From Fimbriimonadia bacterium (GTDB lineage: Bacteria > Armatimonadota > Fimbriimonadia > Fimbriimonadales > Fimbriimonadaceae), in NCBI GenBank assembly GCA_030430755.1, contig JAUIKO010000005.1, positions 1 to 64,000 on the forward strand: a stretch of 64,000 bases of DNA, given 5' to 3'. The translations under genes and the position numbers were made by a program. Positions 30,551-39,205 of the stretch are shown piece by piece (the first letter of the stretch is position 1; each line of letters starts with the position of its first letter). The notes beneath the pieces were generated by a model. The model was not told the origin of the DNA and did no database searches. It worked only from the letters and a program-made list of their open reading frames with translations.

Positions 30551-32131
30551 TTATAATAGAGTACAGCAACTACTTTTTTCAATTTCTTGGTTGCAAGATG
30601 GGCAATAAACATATCGACCTCGCATGTTGCTATTTGAACTTTGTATCCGAATTGTGCTTTGATGATTTATGCACATAGTATTGTTACATAGATAGCTTTT
30701 TTTACAGAAAGAAATTTCATCCTCGGAATTATATCCTTCGCATTTTACAACCGCAGGGCTATTGCAAAAATCACAAAGAGGTTGATCCGTGTTGTTTCTA
30801 TTGATAAACAGAGATCGGATAGTTTTGCCTTTGAGTAATAGTTCCGGATTGTTCTGTATTTTAACGAGTGTATTCAGAAGAATTTTTTTACAATGTTTTT
30901 CCTGAATACTTTTGTGTGGATCACATAAAGTTTTTTTAAAGAGCCACTCTGACAAAGATACAAATAAATATAAAATATTTAAGTCTTCAAAATTCATTTC
31001 CAGATGAGGATTGTATGTTGTAGGGTAACCAGCAGAACTTTCTTTTTTAAACATTGGGTATAAAAAGTATAAGTATTTGGTACTGAGTTCAAGAATTGTA
31101 TTACAAGATTCTTCTAGATCTTTGGTAGTCTTTTCTATCTCTGGAAAAAATGGCATTCTATCCTTATCGAGGTAGTTTTTTGCCTTATTGATAATATTCT
31201 GGTATTCAGAATATTGATGGATATTGGCTTGATGTATACACATCATTAGCCACACAATAAGCTCCTGATGTGGTTCTTCTGTAGGTATAGTCAATTCATG
31301 CTGAATCATTAGTTTTTTTAGAAATTGTATGGTTCGTTGATATTCTGTTAGATGATTATTTGTGGAATTGTTTATGGATATTTTCCTTGTTCCACTATAT
31401 CGAATACTCCATGTATTTTCTAATGAGAGTTCAGGATGAGGTGTTATACCCGGTGGTAAGTAGCAATATGGATCCTGCCGCATTTTATAAATAACAGATA
31501 AATATATCTTATTTCTGTAATTTTTGATACTGTCATCTGTATGCTGATTTTTAAGTGTCCACTCTGCTGCGCAGTATACAAGTTTATAGTTTTTAATAGG
31601 TTTAGATGGGATTTGAAGGTCGGTAAGTGTTTCAAAAATGTTTACAATGCTTGAACCGACGTTTTCATTTAGATAATTGAGCGTGTTATCAATATCTTTT
31701 CCGTTTGGTGAGATTTCTGGGAAAGGATTCTTTCTTGTTTCATCTATTTGTTTTAGTTTGTGAATGACTAAAGGGTAAAAATCATCTTTTCTACACTCAA
31801 CATCATTTAAAAGTTTAATGCTTTCTAGAATCATTTCTTCTGGAGGATTTTCCGAAGGTAATGGTAAGTTGTTGTCTGTATAATATTTTTTGATGCGTAT
31901 TCTTATTTTGTTACATTCTTTTTTTAATTTTTCTGCTAATTTTTCTCTTGACGGTAAAAGATTTGGATTTGTGTCTTCGAGCAATAAGGTTGAGCTCTCT
32001 TCTTGAGCATGCATCAGCTCTATCCCTTCTTCGTTGAGCATTCCAAAATTTATGTTGCATGTTAGTAACGTTGCAGATAATATTGCATAGAATATATAGT
32101 TATCACTTGTTATTGAAAAAAATGTTTTCAT
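30551..32131 (-). CDS. Secreted zinc-finger protein ending in a CaaX prenylation box (candidate effector 1)
   Basis: A 526-residue protein with a Sec-type signal (YIFYAILSATLLTCNINFG, about 12-30). The body is a tandem duplication: residues about 70-235 and 265-435 share the order KIRIRIKKYYTDNNLPLP / FLKKLMIQHELTIPTEEP, FPEI / FPEI, and AAEWTLKN / LSEWLFKK. A cysteine-rich domain at 453-513 (C453, C456, C464, C476, C482, C487, H490, C510, C513) has the spacing of a RING or B-box-like zinc site. The last residues are CCTLL: C523-T-L-L is a CaaX box (Leu favours geranylgeranylation), with Cys522 next to it. Bacteria lack CaaX prenyltransferases, so use inside a eukaryotic cell is inferred. It is paralogous to the 600-residue protein about 7 kb downstream. 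Confidence 0.75.
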   Translation of the reverse strand: MKTFFSITSDNYIFYAILSATLLTCNINFGMLNEEGIELMHAQEESSTLLLEDTNPNLLPSREKLAEKLKKECNKIRIRIKKYYTDNNLPLPSENPPEEMILESIKLLNDVECRKDDFYPLVIHKLKQIDETRKNPFPEISPNGKDIDNTLNYLNENVGSSIVNIFETLTDLQIPSKPIKNYKLVYCAAEWTLKNQHTDDSIKNYRNKIYLSVIYKMRQDPYCYLPPGITPHPELSLENTWSIRYSGTRKISINNSTNNHLTEYQRTIQFLKKLMIQHELTIPTEEPHQELIVWLMMCIHQANIHQYSEYQNIINKAKNYLDKDRMPFFPEIEKTTKDLEESCNTILELSTKYLYFLYPMFKKESSAGYPTTYNPHLEMNFEDLNILYLFVSLSEWLFKKTLCDPHKSIQEKHCKKILLNTLVKIQNNPELLLKGKTIRSLFINRNNTDQPLCDFCNSPAVVKCEGYNSEDEISFCKKSYLCNNTMCINHQSTIRIQSSNSNMRGRYVYCPSCNQEIEKSSCCTLL

Positions 32132-32317
32132 TCCTCCATTCCTCCATACTTTTAAAACAACTATACCTGTAAAAACATAGCAATAGTGGCATCTGTTTAG
32201 TTGTGTATATTTATTAATCGTTTAAATATCAATACAAAGTTAAAAATATATAAAAGTAACGGTTAACAAGGTTTTTTTTTAGCAAAATAACCAATAATAA
32301 TTACCAGTGTTGGTCTT

Positions 32318-33076
32318 ATGAGAATATTAATTAGTAACGATGATGGTATAAATGCACCTGGAATTAAGGCTCTTGTTGAAGTAGCCTCTAAGCATGGTGA
32401 GGTCAAGGTATTTGCTCCAGATAGAGAAAGGAGTGGATCTAGTCGATCGATAAGCCTTTTTAAGTGTTTAAGGGCAAGAAGTGTGGATCGTTTTGCAAAT
32501 GCAGAAGCTTACGAAGTAAACGGTACTCCAGCAGACTGTGTTGTGATGGGTTTAAATATAGGATGGCCTGATGGATGTGATTTGGTTTTAACGGGTTTTA
32601 ACAAAGGTCCAAATGTTGGATTTGATATTACATCTAGTGGGACGATAGGGGCAGCCATTGAAGGAACCTTGAGTAATATTAAAAGTGTAGCTCTTTCTAT
32701 GGGTACATTTGTTTCTAATGCTCCATGCCATTTTGAGACGGGAAAACAATGGTTAAATGATCAATGGGATAATATTATTCATACAGACTTTCCTGAGCAG
32801 ACATTATTGAATGTGAATATACCGGCTATTGAAAAATCTGAACTGAAGGGTACAAAAGTTTGTCAAATAGGAAAAAGAATATATGCAAATCGGATGCTCG
32901 AGCGGATAGATCCATGGAATGAAAATTACTATTGGTATGGAGCTACTGTCGTAATGGATCCTAATGATGAAGGTACTGATGTGCAAGCAATATCCCAAGG
33001 ATATGTTTCGATTACACCTATTCAAATTGGGGTCATTAAAAAGAGTTTATTTAAGAAGTTTAGTCATTTTGAATAA
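32318..33076 (+). CDS. surE: 5'/3'-nucleotidase SurE
   Basis: SurE is a metal-dependent phosphatase acting on nucleoside monophosphates and important in stationary phase. The family start MRILISNDDGINAPGI carries the Asp-Asp metal ligands (residues 8-9). APDRERSGSS and EVNGTPADCVVMGL follow, then SGFNKGPN-like TGFNKGPNVG and SGTIGAAIEG, all diagnostic. 252 residues is normal. It is divergent from CaaX protein 1 over 186 bp that hold only AT-rich promoter-like sequence. Confidence 0.96.
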   Translation: MRILISNDDGINAPGIKALVEVASKHGEVKVFAPDRERSGSSRSISLFKCLRARSVDRFANAEAYEVNGTPADCVVMGLNIGWPDGCDLVLTGFNKGPNVGFDITSSGTIGAAIEGTLSNIKSVALSMGTFVSNAPCHFETGKQWLNDQWDNIIHTDFPEQTLLNVNIPAIEKSELKGTKVCQIGKRIYANRMLERIDPWNENYYWYGATVVMDPNDEGTDVQAISQGYVSITPIQIGVIKKSLFKKFSHFE

Positions 33077-33165
33077 GTATAAGGAAAAGTAGTTTTCACT
33101 TTATTGTATTCGAATTAAACGATAAGGTAACATCGAGTTGGTAGTAATGGTGGATTGACAGTATA

Positions 33166-35280
33166 ATGGTGCAGAATATTTTCCCTAATTTCAATTATTT
33201 CGATATTACTGGGCCTCGTATAGAAAATAATCCATTGTTTCAATTTGTTCTTTTTATTACCGCTTGTACAGTGATATATGGGTGGGGCTATTTTGAGAAT
33301 TCTTCTAAGCGAAACTATGTTCTTCCTTTATTAATTTTATTTGGTTTATCTATGGCGGGTTTGGTTATCGCAAATCACTTGCTATGGCTCTATTTTTTCT
33401 GGGAATGCACAAGTGTTTTTTCTTATTTATTAATAGGAACGTATTATGAAAAAAAAGAGTCTCGAGAATCTTCATTACAGGCTTTATTTATAACCGGGGC
33501 TGGTGGATTAAGTTTATTGCTAGGTCTATTGCTATTAGGAGAACATAGTGGTAGTTACTATTTATCAGAGATACAGCTGCAACATTTCAATTTAGAAGAA
33601 CCTATCTGGAGCACTATAGTAGTGCTGCTTCTTTTTGGTATTATTACAAAAAGTGGTTTGCTTCCTTTTCAAGGATGGCTACCAAATGCAATGGTAGCTC
33701 CTGCTCCTGTAAGTGGATTTTTACACTCTGCTACCCTGGTGAAAGCAGGGGTGATTCTTATAACTTTTTTAGCTCCTGTTTTTCAGGAGATGCCATTATG
33801 GGAAAATTCGATATTACTGCTTGCTGGATTAACCGCTTGGTATGGTGCTTTTATGGCACTTCTTCAGAATGATTTAAAAAAAGCTTTAGCATATACTACA
33901 TCTGCAACCATTGGATTGATTGGTTTTGCTAGTTGGACAGAAGCAGGTAACTTAGTTGCATTTTCATGGATACTTGCTCATGGACTGTATAAATCAGCAT
34001 CTTTTTATTTTGTTGGGATTATCGAAAAAAAGTACGAATCAAGAAATATTTTAAAGTTAAGGAAGTTATTTTCCATTGAATTTTTCGATAAAATTATAGG
34101 ATTCTCTTTGTTTTTTTGTTGTATAGGAATTCCATTTACTGCAAGTTATTATGCTAAAAAACATCTTGTAGATTTTTATTTAAACTTATTTCAACAAAAT
34201 TATTATGCATTTGTGTTGTGCACTATATGGCAATCATTAATGCTAATCAATTATTTTAGAATACTTGTATTTCCCTACATTGGCACTCGTGAACGTTACC
34301 AGGCGATGCATGAATCTGCAGAAGGATTTCAAGAAAAGAGTGTGAAAACGATTTCTATTTGGATGAAAGTAATTCCAGTGGTACTTGCGATTTCTAGTGT
34401 TTTATCTACATTTAAATTATCTCAGAGAGTAACTATTCATGCCAGTGATGTTGGTATATGGGAATATTTCACGGTAGCTGTATATGGATTATTTACACTG
34501 CTTTTCTTTATGTTTTATCGTTACCATCACTTTGTGAATGCTCTTGGGAAAAAATTGTATACGGAAATTCTTTGGAAGTGGTGTTATAAGAATAAATTAC
34601 GAATGATAGAAAAAATAGCCATTATGCAGACAAATATTGTTCAAAATGGTTATTTAAGATACTACCTAACAATGTTTGTTGTAGCTACAATACTACTTTT
34701 GGGTGGATCGATTTACTTTTATTCGGAAACATTTATTAGAAAGCCTGTAACAGAGATTCTTATTTATGAATTAATCATTGTAGCGATGATTATTATTGCT
34801 GCATTCATGTCTACAATTACAAGATCTAGGATGGCTTCCATTGTTTCACTCGGTGCTGTTGGTATGGGCTGCTCTGTGCTTTATTTATTTTATAGTGCAC
34901 CTGATCTGGCTATGACTCAGTTCCTGACAGATACGTTAATCGTAGTCGTCATGGCTCTCCTTTTCTATGATTTACCTAGATACTCAAGGTTGTCTAGTAA
35001 AACTGATAAAATTAGAGATGGGATTATTGCATGTATTTTTGGTGGTGTTATAAGCATTCTTGTTCTCTCGGTTACTGATGCTCAGATCTATACAGAAGTC
35101 ATGGATACGATGTTGAAAAAAACAATACCAGAAGCTAGAGGACATAATGTGGTTAATGTTATTCTTGCTGACTTTAGAGCGATAGATACTCTTGGAGAAA
35201 TTTCTGTACTGACAACAGCTGCGATTGGTATGTATGGGCTACTTAGAATCCGAACTAAAAAAGGAGGAGATGAATCATGA
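33166..35280 (+). CDS. mnhA: Mrp/Mnh cation-proton antiporter subunit A
   Basis: MnhA is the large subunit of the multi-subunit Na+/H+ (Mrp) antiporter and is related to NuoL. Residues about 75-345 form the proton-channel domain (FWECTSVFSYLLIGTYYE, GIITKSGLLPFQGWLPNAM, PAPVSGFLHSATLVKAGV, ALLQNDLKKALAYTTSATIG), with the conserved channel Glu and Lys residues. The C-terminal part (about 535-700) is the MbhD/MbhE-like domain (LYLFYSAPDLAMTQFLTDT, VNVILADFRAIDTLGE). 704 residues is somewhat short against typical MnhA of about 770-800. First gene of a five-gene operon; the next gene overlaps its stop by 4 bp. Confidence 0.93.
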   Translation: MVQNIFPNFNYFDITGPRIENNPLFQFVLFITACTVIYGWGYFENSSKRNYVLPLLILFGLSMAGLVIANHLLWLYFFWECTSVFSYLLIGTYYEKKESRESSLQALFITGAGGLSLLLGLLLLGEHSGSYYLSEIQLQHFNLEEPIWSTIVVLLLFGIITKSGLLPFQGWLPNAMVAPAPVSGFLHSATLVKAGVILITFLAPVFQEMPLWENSILLLAGLTAWYGAFMALLQNDLKKALAYTTSATIGLIGFASWTEAGNLVAFSWILAHGLYKSASFYFVGIIEKKYESRNILKLRKLFSIEFFDKIIGFSLFFCCIGIPFTASYYAKKHLVDFYLNLFQQNYYAFVLCTIWQSLMLINYFRILVFPYIGTRERYQAMHESAEGFQEKSVKTISIWMKVIPVVLAISSVLSTFKLSQRVTIHASDVGIWEYFTVAVYGLFTLLFFMFYRYHHFVNALGKKLYTEILWKWCYKNKLRMIEKIAIMQTNIVQNGYLRYYLTMFVVATILLLGGSIYFYSETFIRKPVTEILIYELIIVAMIIIAAFMSTITRSRMASIVSLGAVGMGCSVLYLFYSAPDLAMTQFLTDTLIVVVMALLFYDLPRYSRLSSKTDKIRDGIIACIFGGVISILVLSVTDAQIYTEVMDTMLKKTIPEARGHNVVNVILADFRAIDTLGEISVLTTAAIGMYGLLRIRTKKGGDES

Positions 35281-35693
35281 GATCCATTATATTAATATCT
35301 ATTACAAGGCTCATGATGCCTATGCTCCTTATGGTCTCGCTTTTTTTACTTCTCAGGGGACATGATGCACCTGGTGGAGGGTTTATTGGTGGATTAATGG
35401 CTAGTGCGGCTTTTTGTTTATACGGCTTGGCCTTTGGGTTTCAGAAAATTAAATCCGTTCTCCACACTGATCCTAGAGTTATTTTAGGATTGGGCTTATT
35501 AACTTCTTTGTGTTCTGGCTTTTTAGGTTATTTAATGCATAAGCCTTTTTTGACCGCTTTATGGTTTGATGAAGGGTTTTTTAATGGTGTCATAAATCTT
35601 CATGTTGGTTCTCCTCTTTTATTTGATATAGGAGTTTATTTAGTGGTTGTAGGTGTTGTGACTGGAATCGTAATCGCACATGCGGAGGATTAA
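35277..35693 (+). CDS. mnhB: Mrp/Mnh antiporter subunit B
   Basis: This 138-residue, four-helix membrane subunit has the MnhB core GHDAPGGGFIGGLMASAAFCLY and VGSPLLFDIGVYLVVVGVV (each quoted in part). A strong ribosome site AAAGGAGG lies inside the end of mnhA, and the start overlaps the mnhA stop (ATGA). It forms part of the membrane arm with A, C and D. Confidence 0.93.
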   Translation: MRSIILISITRLMMPMLLMVSLFLLLRGHDAPGGGFIGGLMASAAFCLYGLAFGFQKIKSVLHTDPRVILGLGLLTSLCSGFLGYLMHKPFLTALWFDEGFFNGVINLHVGSPLLFDIGVYLVVVGVVTGIVIAHAED

Positions 35694-35696
35694 AAT

Positions 35697-36050
35697 ATGG
35701 AATTATTATTTGCACTCATGATTGGAACATTATTTGGATTAGGATTATATATGATGCTAAGAAGAAGTATTGTGAAAATCATTATTGGAATTTCATTAAT
35801 CGGAAATGGAGGAAATCTACTGGTGTTTTTTGCTGGTAATATGGTTCGTGGAAAACCACCCATATTAAAAGATGATCATATAACAAATATATATAGCTTA
35901 AGTGACCCATTAACACAATCTTTAATTTTAACCGCAATTGTAATAAGCTTTGGTGTATCTTCATTTGGTGCCGTTCTTATTAACAAAGCTTGTGAAGTAT
36001 TAAATACAGACGATATAGATAAATTAACAGATACGGATAACTCATGCTAA
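35697..36050 (+). CDS. mnhC: Mrp/Mnh antiporter subunit C (NuoK-like)
   Basis: A 117-residue three-helix subunit homologous to NuoK, with GLGLYMMLRRSIVKIIIGI-type sequence (GLYMMLRRS, IIGISLIGNGGNLLVF) and DPLTQSLILTAIVISFG, the MnhC hallmark. Ribosome site GGAGG upstream, 3 bp behind mnhB, overlapping mnhD by 7 bp. Confidence 0.93.
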   Translation: MELLFALMIGTLFGLGLYMMLRRSIVKIIIGISLIGNGGNLLVFFAGNMVRGKPPILKDDHITNIYSLSDPLTQSLILTAIVISFGVSSFGAVLINKACEVLNTDDIDKLTDTDNSC

Positions 36051-37570
36051 TTACACCTATTATTTGCATACCACTTTTTGGAGCAGCTATAACGTTATTA
36101 TTTTATAAGGACAGAGAAGTTCAGCAATGGACAAGTACCGTTGTAATTGCGATTCATACTTTGTATACATTTTTATTAACATTAAATGTTTTTGGTTATG
36201 GATCACTTGTAGAATACGTTGGAAATTGGGATGCACCTATTGGGATTACTCTTATTGCAGATCAACTTTCAGTATTGATGCTTATCATGACAAGTGTTGT
36301 TATGTTAGCTGTGAATATTTATTCAAGGATAGCAACAGATGCTAAATTAGAATCTCAAGGTTATCACTCCGTTGTTTTAATTCTTCTTGCCGGTTTAAGT
36401 GGTACTTTTGTAACAGGTGATCTGTTTAACCTATACGTATGGTTTGAGGTTATATTGATGAGTTCTTTTGTCCTGTTGTCGATAAAGGGCAATAAAGAGC
36501 AGCTAGAAGGTGGGATTAAGTATGTGACCTTGAATTTATTTGCATCGCTACTTTTTTTATGTGCAGCAGGTTTAATTTATGGGTTATTAGGAACTTTGAA
36601 TTTAGCGGATTTATCTCTCAAAGTGGCAGAAAATATCTCGGATCCACGGATCCATACTTTTGCCCTAATGCTTTGGATTGCTTTTGCTATTAAAGCTGCT
36701 ATTTTTCCGTTTTATAGTTGGTTGCCATCATCCTATCATACACCTCCCATTGCTGTAGGAGCTATTTTTGCTGGTCTTCTGACGAAAGTAGGGATTTATT
36801 CCATGATAAGAGTTTTTATATTTGTGTTTAACCCTCTTCCAGCATGGATTTATACACTCCTTGTTATTATTTCTATTATTACTATGATGAGCGGGGTTTT
36901 AGGTGCCTACGTCCAGAGTGATTTTAGACGAATTTTGGCATTTAGCAGTGTGAGTCAAGTAGGATTTATGATGTTAGGAATTGCATTGCAAAATGAGTGG
37001 GCTATGGCTGCTACCATTCTGTTTATGATTCATCATGGTTTTGTGAAGTCTGGTCTTTTTATTACCTCTGGGATTTGTGGAAAATCAGTAGGATCCTTTT
37101 ACATGAATAGATTAGGTGGTTTTTTAGATAAAAGTCCATTGCTCGGAATTCTTTTCTTAACATTAGCCTTTTCATTGATTGGAGTTCCCTTTACTTCTGG
37201 ATTTACAGTGAAAATCATGTTGCTGAAATCTTGTATTATGAATAAAGAGTGGGTGGCTATTTTCGCTCTTCTTGTTGTGAGTTTTATGACCATGCTGTAT
37301 ATGCTTAAGATTTGGTCTGAAGTATTTTGGAAAAAACTACCATTAGATGAAGATGGGAAAGTTTCCAAGTCTAAACCTTTAGAAACAGGAATGTTTATTC
37401 CGGTAGTTATTGTATTAATTTTTAGTTTAATGATAGGGATTTTTGGAAATGTTCTTTCAGAGGTAGCTATCGATACTGCTAAGAAAATTTATGATCGTGA
37501 TGAGTATATTCAAAAGGTATTAAGATTAAACTTAAAAGAAGGATTGAGTTATACAGGAAGTGAGAAATAA
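36044..37570 (+). CDS. mnhD: Mrp/Mnh antiporter subunit D (NuoN/NuoM-like)
   Basis: A 508-residue polytopic subunit of the proton-pumping antiporter family. Seen: FVTGDLFNLYVWFEVILMSS with the channel Glu, AIKAAIFPFYSWLPSSYHTP with the Lys, AVGAIFAGLLTKVG, and AYVQSDFRRILAFSSVSQVG. Together with MnhA it provides the ion and proton channels. It ends one base into mnhE. Confidence 0.94.
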   Translation: MLITPIICIPLFGAAITLLFYKDREVQQWTSTVVIAIHTLYTFLLTLNVFGYGSLVEYVGNWDAPIGITLIADQLSVLMLIMTSVVMLAVNIYSRIATDAKLESQGYHSVVLILLAGLSGTFVTGDLFNLYVWFEVILMSSFVLLSIKGNKEQLEGGIKYVTLNLFASLLFLCAAGLIYGLLGTLNLADLSLKVAENISDPRIHTFALMLWIAFAIKAAIFPFYSWLPSSYHTPPIAVGAIFAGLLTKVGIYSMIRVFIFVFNPLPAWIYTLLVIISIITMMSGVLGAYVQSDFRRILAFSSVSQVGFMMLGIALQNEWAMAATILFMIHHGFVKSGLFITSGICGKSVGSFYMNRLGGFLDKSPLLGILFLTLAFSLIGVPFTSGFTVKIMLLKSCIMNKEWVAIFALLVVSFMTMLYMLKIWSEVFWKKLPLDEDGKVSKSKPLETGMFIPVVIVLIFSLMIGIFGNVLSEVAIDTAKKIYDRDEYIQKVLRLNLKEGLSYTGSEK

Positions 37571-38046
37571 TGTTACTATGGAATGTCTTTTTGGCCTTAG
37601 CTTGGGCAGCTTTAACTTCTGATTACAAATTTACTAATATCTTACTAGGATTCTGGTTAGGATATTTTGTTTTAGCAGTACTTGCGGTGCGTGGAGTTAT
37701 ACCATCATCGGGATATGTCAAAAAAGTTATCCTTGTTATTAAGTTTATTATTTTTTATTTTAAAGAATTGCTGCTTTCTAATTTCCGTGTTGCTTTTGAT
37801 GTTTTAAAACCGGAGTTACAGGTTTCCCCAGGCATAATTGCTGTTCCTTTGGCGATAGATAAAGATACTGAGATTACTCTTTTAGCACATTTGATATCGT
37901 TAACTCCTGGCTCATTGAGTTTAGATGTATCGAGTGATAAGACTATTTTGTATGTTCATGTAATGCATATTGATCCTGATAATGTTGATAAGATAAGGAT
38001 GGAGATCAAAGAAAAATTTGAAGAGAAAGTAATTGATTTATTATAA
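37570..38046 (+). CDS. mnhE: Mrp/Mnh antiporter subunit E
   Basis: A 158-residue protein with hydrophobic N-terminal helices (LLWNVFLALAWAALTSDYKF, then VLAVLAVRGVI) and a cytoplasmic tail carrying the MnhE signature: IIAVPLAIDKDTEITLLAHL and ISLTPGSLSLDVSSDKTIL. The start overlaps the mnhD stop. The usual next genes, mnhF and mnhG, are missing: the next frame is an unrelated secreted protein 25 bp on. Confidence 0.9.
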   Translation: MLLWNVFLALAWAALTSDYKFTNILLGFWLGYFVLAVLAVRGVIPSSGYVKKVILVIKFIIFYFKELLLSNFRVAFDVLKPELQVSPGIIAVPLAIDKDTEITLLAHLISLTPGSLSLDVSSDKTILYVHVMHIDPDNVDKIRMEIKEKFEEKVIDLL

Positions 38047-38071
38047 ATAGAAGTGAGGGTAATCTAGTTTT

Positions 38072-39190
38072 ATGATGAGCTTCTTTCGTATTCTAGTAAT
38101 TTTTTCTACAACATTTTTTTTGGAAGTATTCCTTTTTGCACAAGATGATTGTTTTGAAATATCCTTTCCAAAAATGTATGAAACTGTTAGAGGTGTTATA
38201 AATGTTAGAATTCCTAAAAAAGTAGTTCCAGCAGATAGTTTTGTAACATTTTTTAAAGATGATACTTTTTTAGTTTCTTCTAAACCTACTGTGAATAAGT
38301 CTTATCTAGAATACAAAATCGATACAATTGCTTTGAATATTCCAGATGGATTATTAAAACTTAAAGCTCGGTTAACAAAAACTTGTTGTAAAGAGTGTAA
38401 GTGTATTACTTATAAAACATTCTCTAGGGTCTATTTGAATATTGATAATCATACAAGTATTGAAAAGGTAATTTCAAAATCTGGTGTGAACTTTAAAAAA
38501 ATATTTACAAATTTAGATTATGAAATAGATGATAAAGGTTTTTCAGATTTAGCTACTTTAGATAAACCTACTTTAACCTTACGAAATTATTACTCTGAAA
38601 AAGATAAAATGGTGTCTGAGGTACTGCTTGCACATAGTAAGATATTAAAATTATCTCCGCTTAATATTCATGTTAAAAGATATTTTAATGGCAAGTTGCT
38701 AGATTTTCAACCTACCTCTAAGCTTTGGAGTGTTGGAAATCCTAAAGTTAATCAATTACCTAGGGCTATTGGTAAGATGGCGGATACTCATTTGATATTT
38801 CCTTTACCGATAGGTGTTTTACCTAGAAAACCTATTTCTCTAGGTGATGAGATAAAGATTGCTTTAGATGAATATTCTGGATTATATATTTCTAAAGATT
38901 TAACAACTATGATTTCAAAGAATTTAGAAGTAAGTCTAAATCCAGTGCAGTGTGGTTGGATAAAGAATAAAAGATGTTTGGAAGTTTTATTTGAATTAAT
39001 GGGTGGTATTGATATGAACTATCGCGGTAGTTATTGGATAGATGTCGATACTGGAGTTATAATACGCATGAATGTGACATATGCAAACAGTATAGATAGT
39101 GAAGACAATAATCAATCACATGATCCAGATAACACAAAAGTAGAAGTAGATCAAGTCGAAAAAACCCTAAACTTTACTCTAAAGATTTAG
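38072..39190 (+). CDS. Secreted hypothetical protein, 372 residues
   Basis: Not recognised. A Sec signal is clear (RILVIFSTTFFLEVFLFAQ, about 6-24). Residues 25-130 look like a beta-rich Ig-like module (FPKMYETVRGVINVRIP) with a cysteine cluster TCCKECKC at about 108-115. Residues 210-370 are beta-rich and may be distantly like periplasmic DUF3108/lipid-handling folds (KPISLGDEIKI, YRGSYWIDVDTGVIIRMNV). No lipobox, no membrane anchor. It lies 25 bp behind mnhE, so it could be co-transcribed in the place where mnhF/G would be. Its final codons hold the terminator of the converging gene. Confidence 0.7.
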   Translation: MMSFFRILVIFSTTFFLEVFLFAQDDCFEISFPKMYETVRGVINVRIPKKVVPADSFVTFFKDDTFLVSSKPTVNKSYLEYKIDTIALNIPDGLLKLKARLTKTCCKECKCITYKTFSRVYLNIDNHTSIEKVISKSGVNFKKIFTNLDYEIDDKGFSDLATLDKPTLTLRNYYSEKDKMVSEVLLAHSKILKLSPLNIHVKRYFNGKLLDFQPTSKLWSVGNPKVNQLPRAIGKMADTHLIFPLPIGVLPRKPISLGDEIKIALDEYSGLYISKDLTTMISKNLEVSLNPVQCGWIKNKRCLEVLFELMGGIDMNYRGSYWIDVDTGVIIRMNVTYANSIDSEDNNQSHDPDNTKVEVDQVEKTLNFTLKI

Positions 39191-39193
39191 GGT
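39164..39193 (-). terminator. Intrinsic terminator of CaaX protein 2, inside the end of the opposing gene
   Basis: ACCCTAAACTTTA pairs with TAAAGATTTAGGGT (13 bp, one bulged A) around a 3-base loop. Read on the minus strand it is followed by TTTTTTC, a proper U-run. On the plus strand it is followed by A residues, so it mainly serves the minus-strand gene whose stop lies 13 bp away. Confidence 0.75.
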
Positions 39194-39205
39194 AAAAATA
39201 TTCAT

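Noticed and set aside
33155-33167. TTGACA and TATAAT next to the mnhA start as a promoter
   Set aside because: The two boxes are almost adjacent and TATAAT overlaps the ATG, so transcription from it would lose the start codon.
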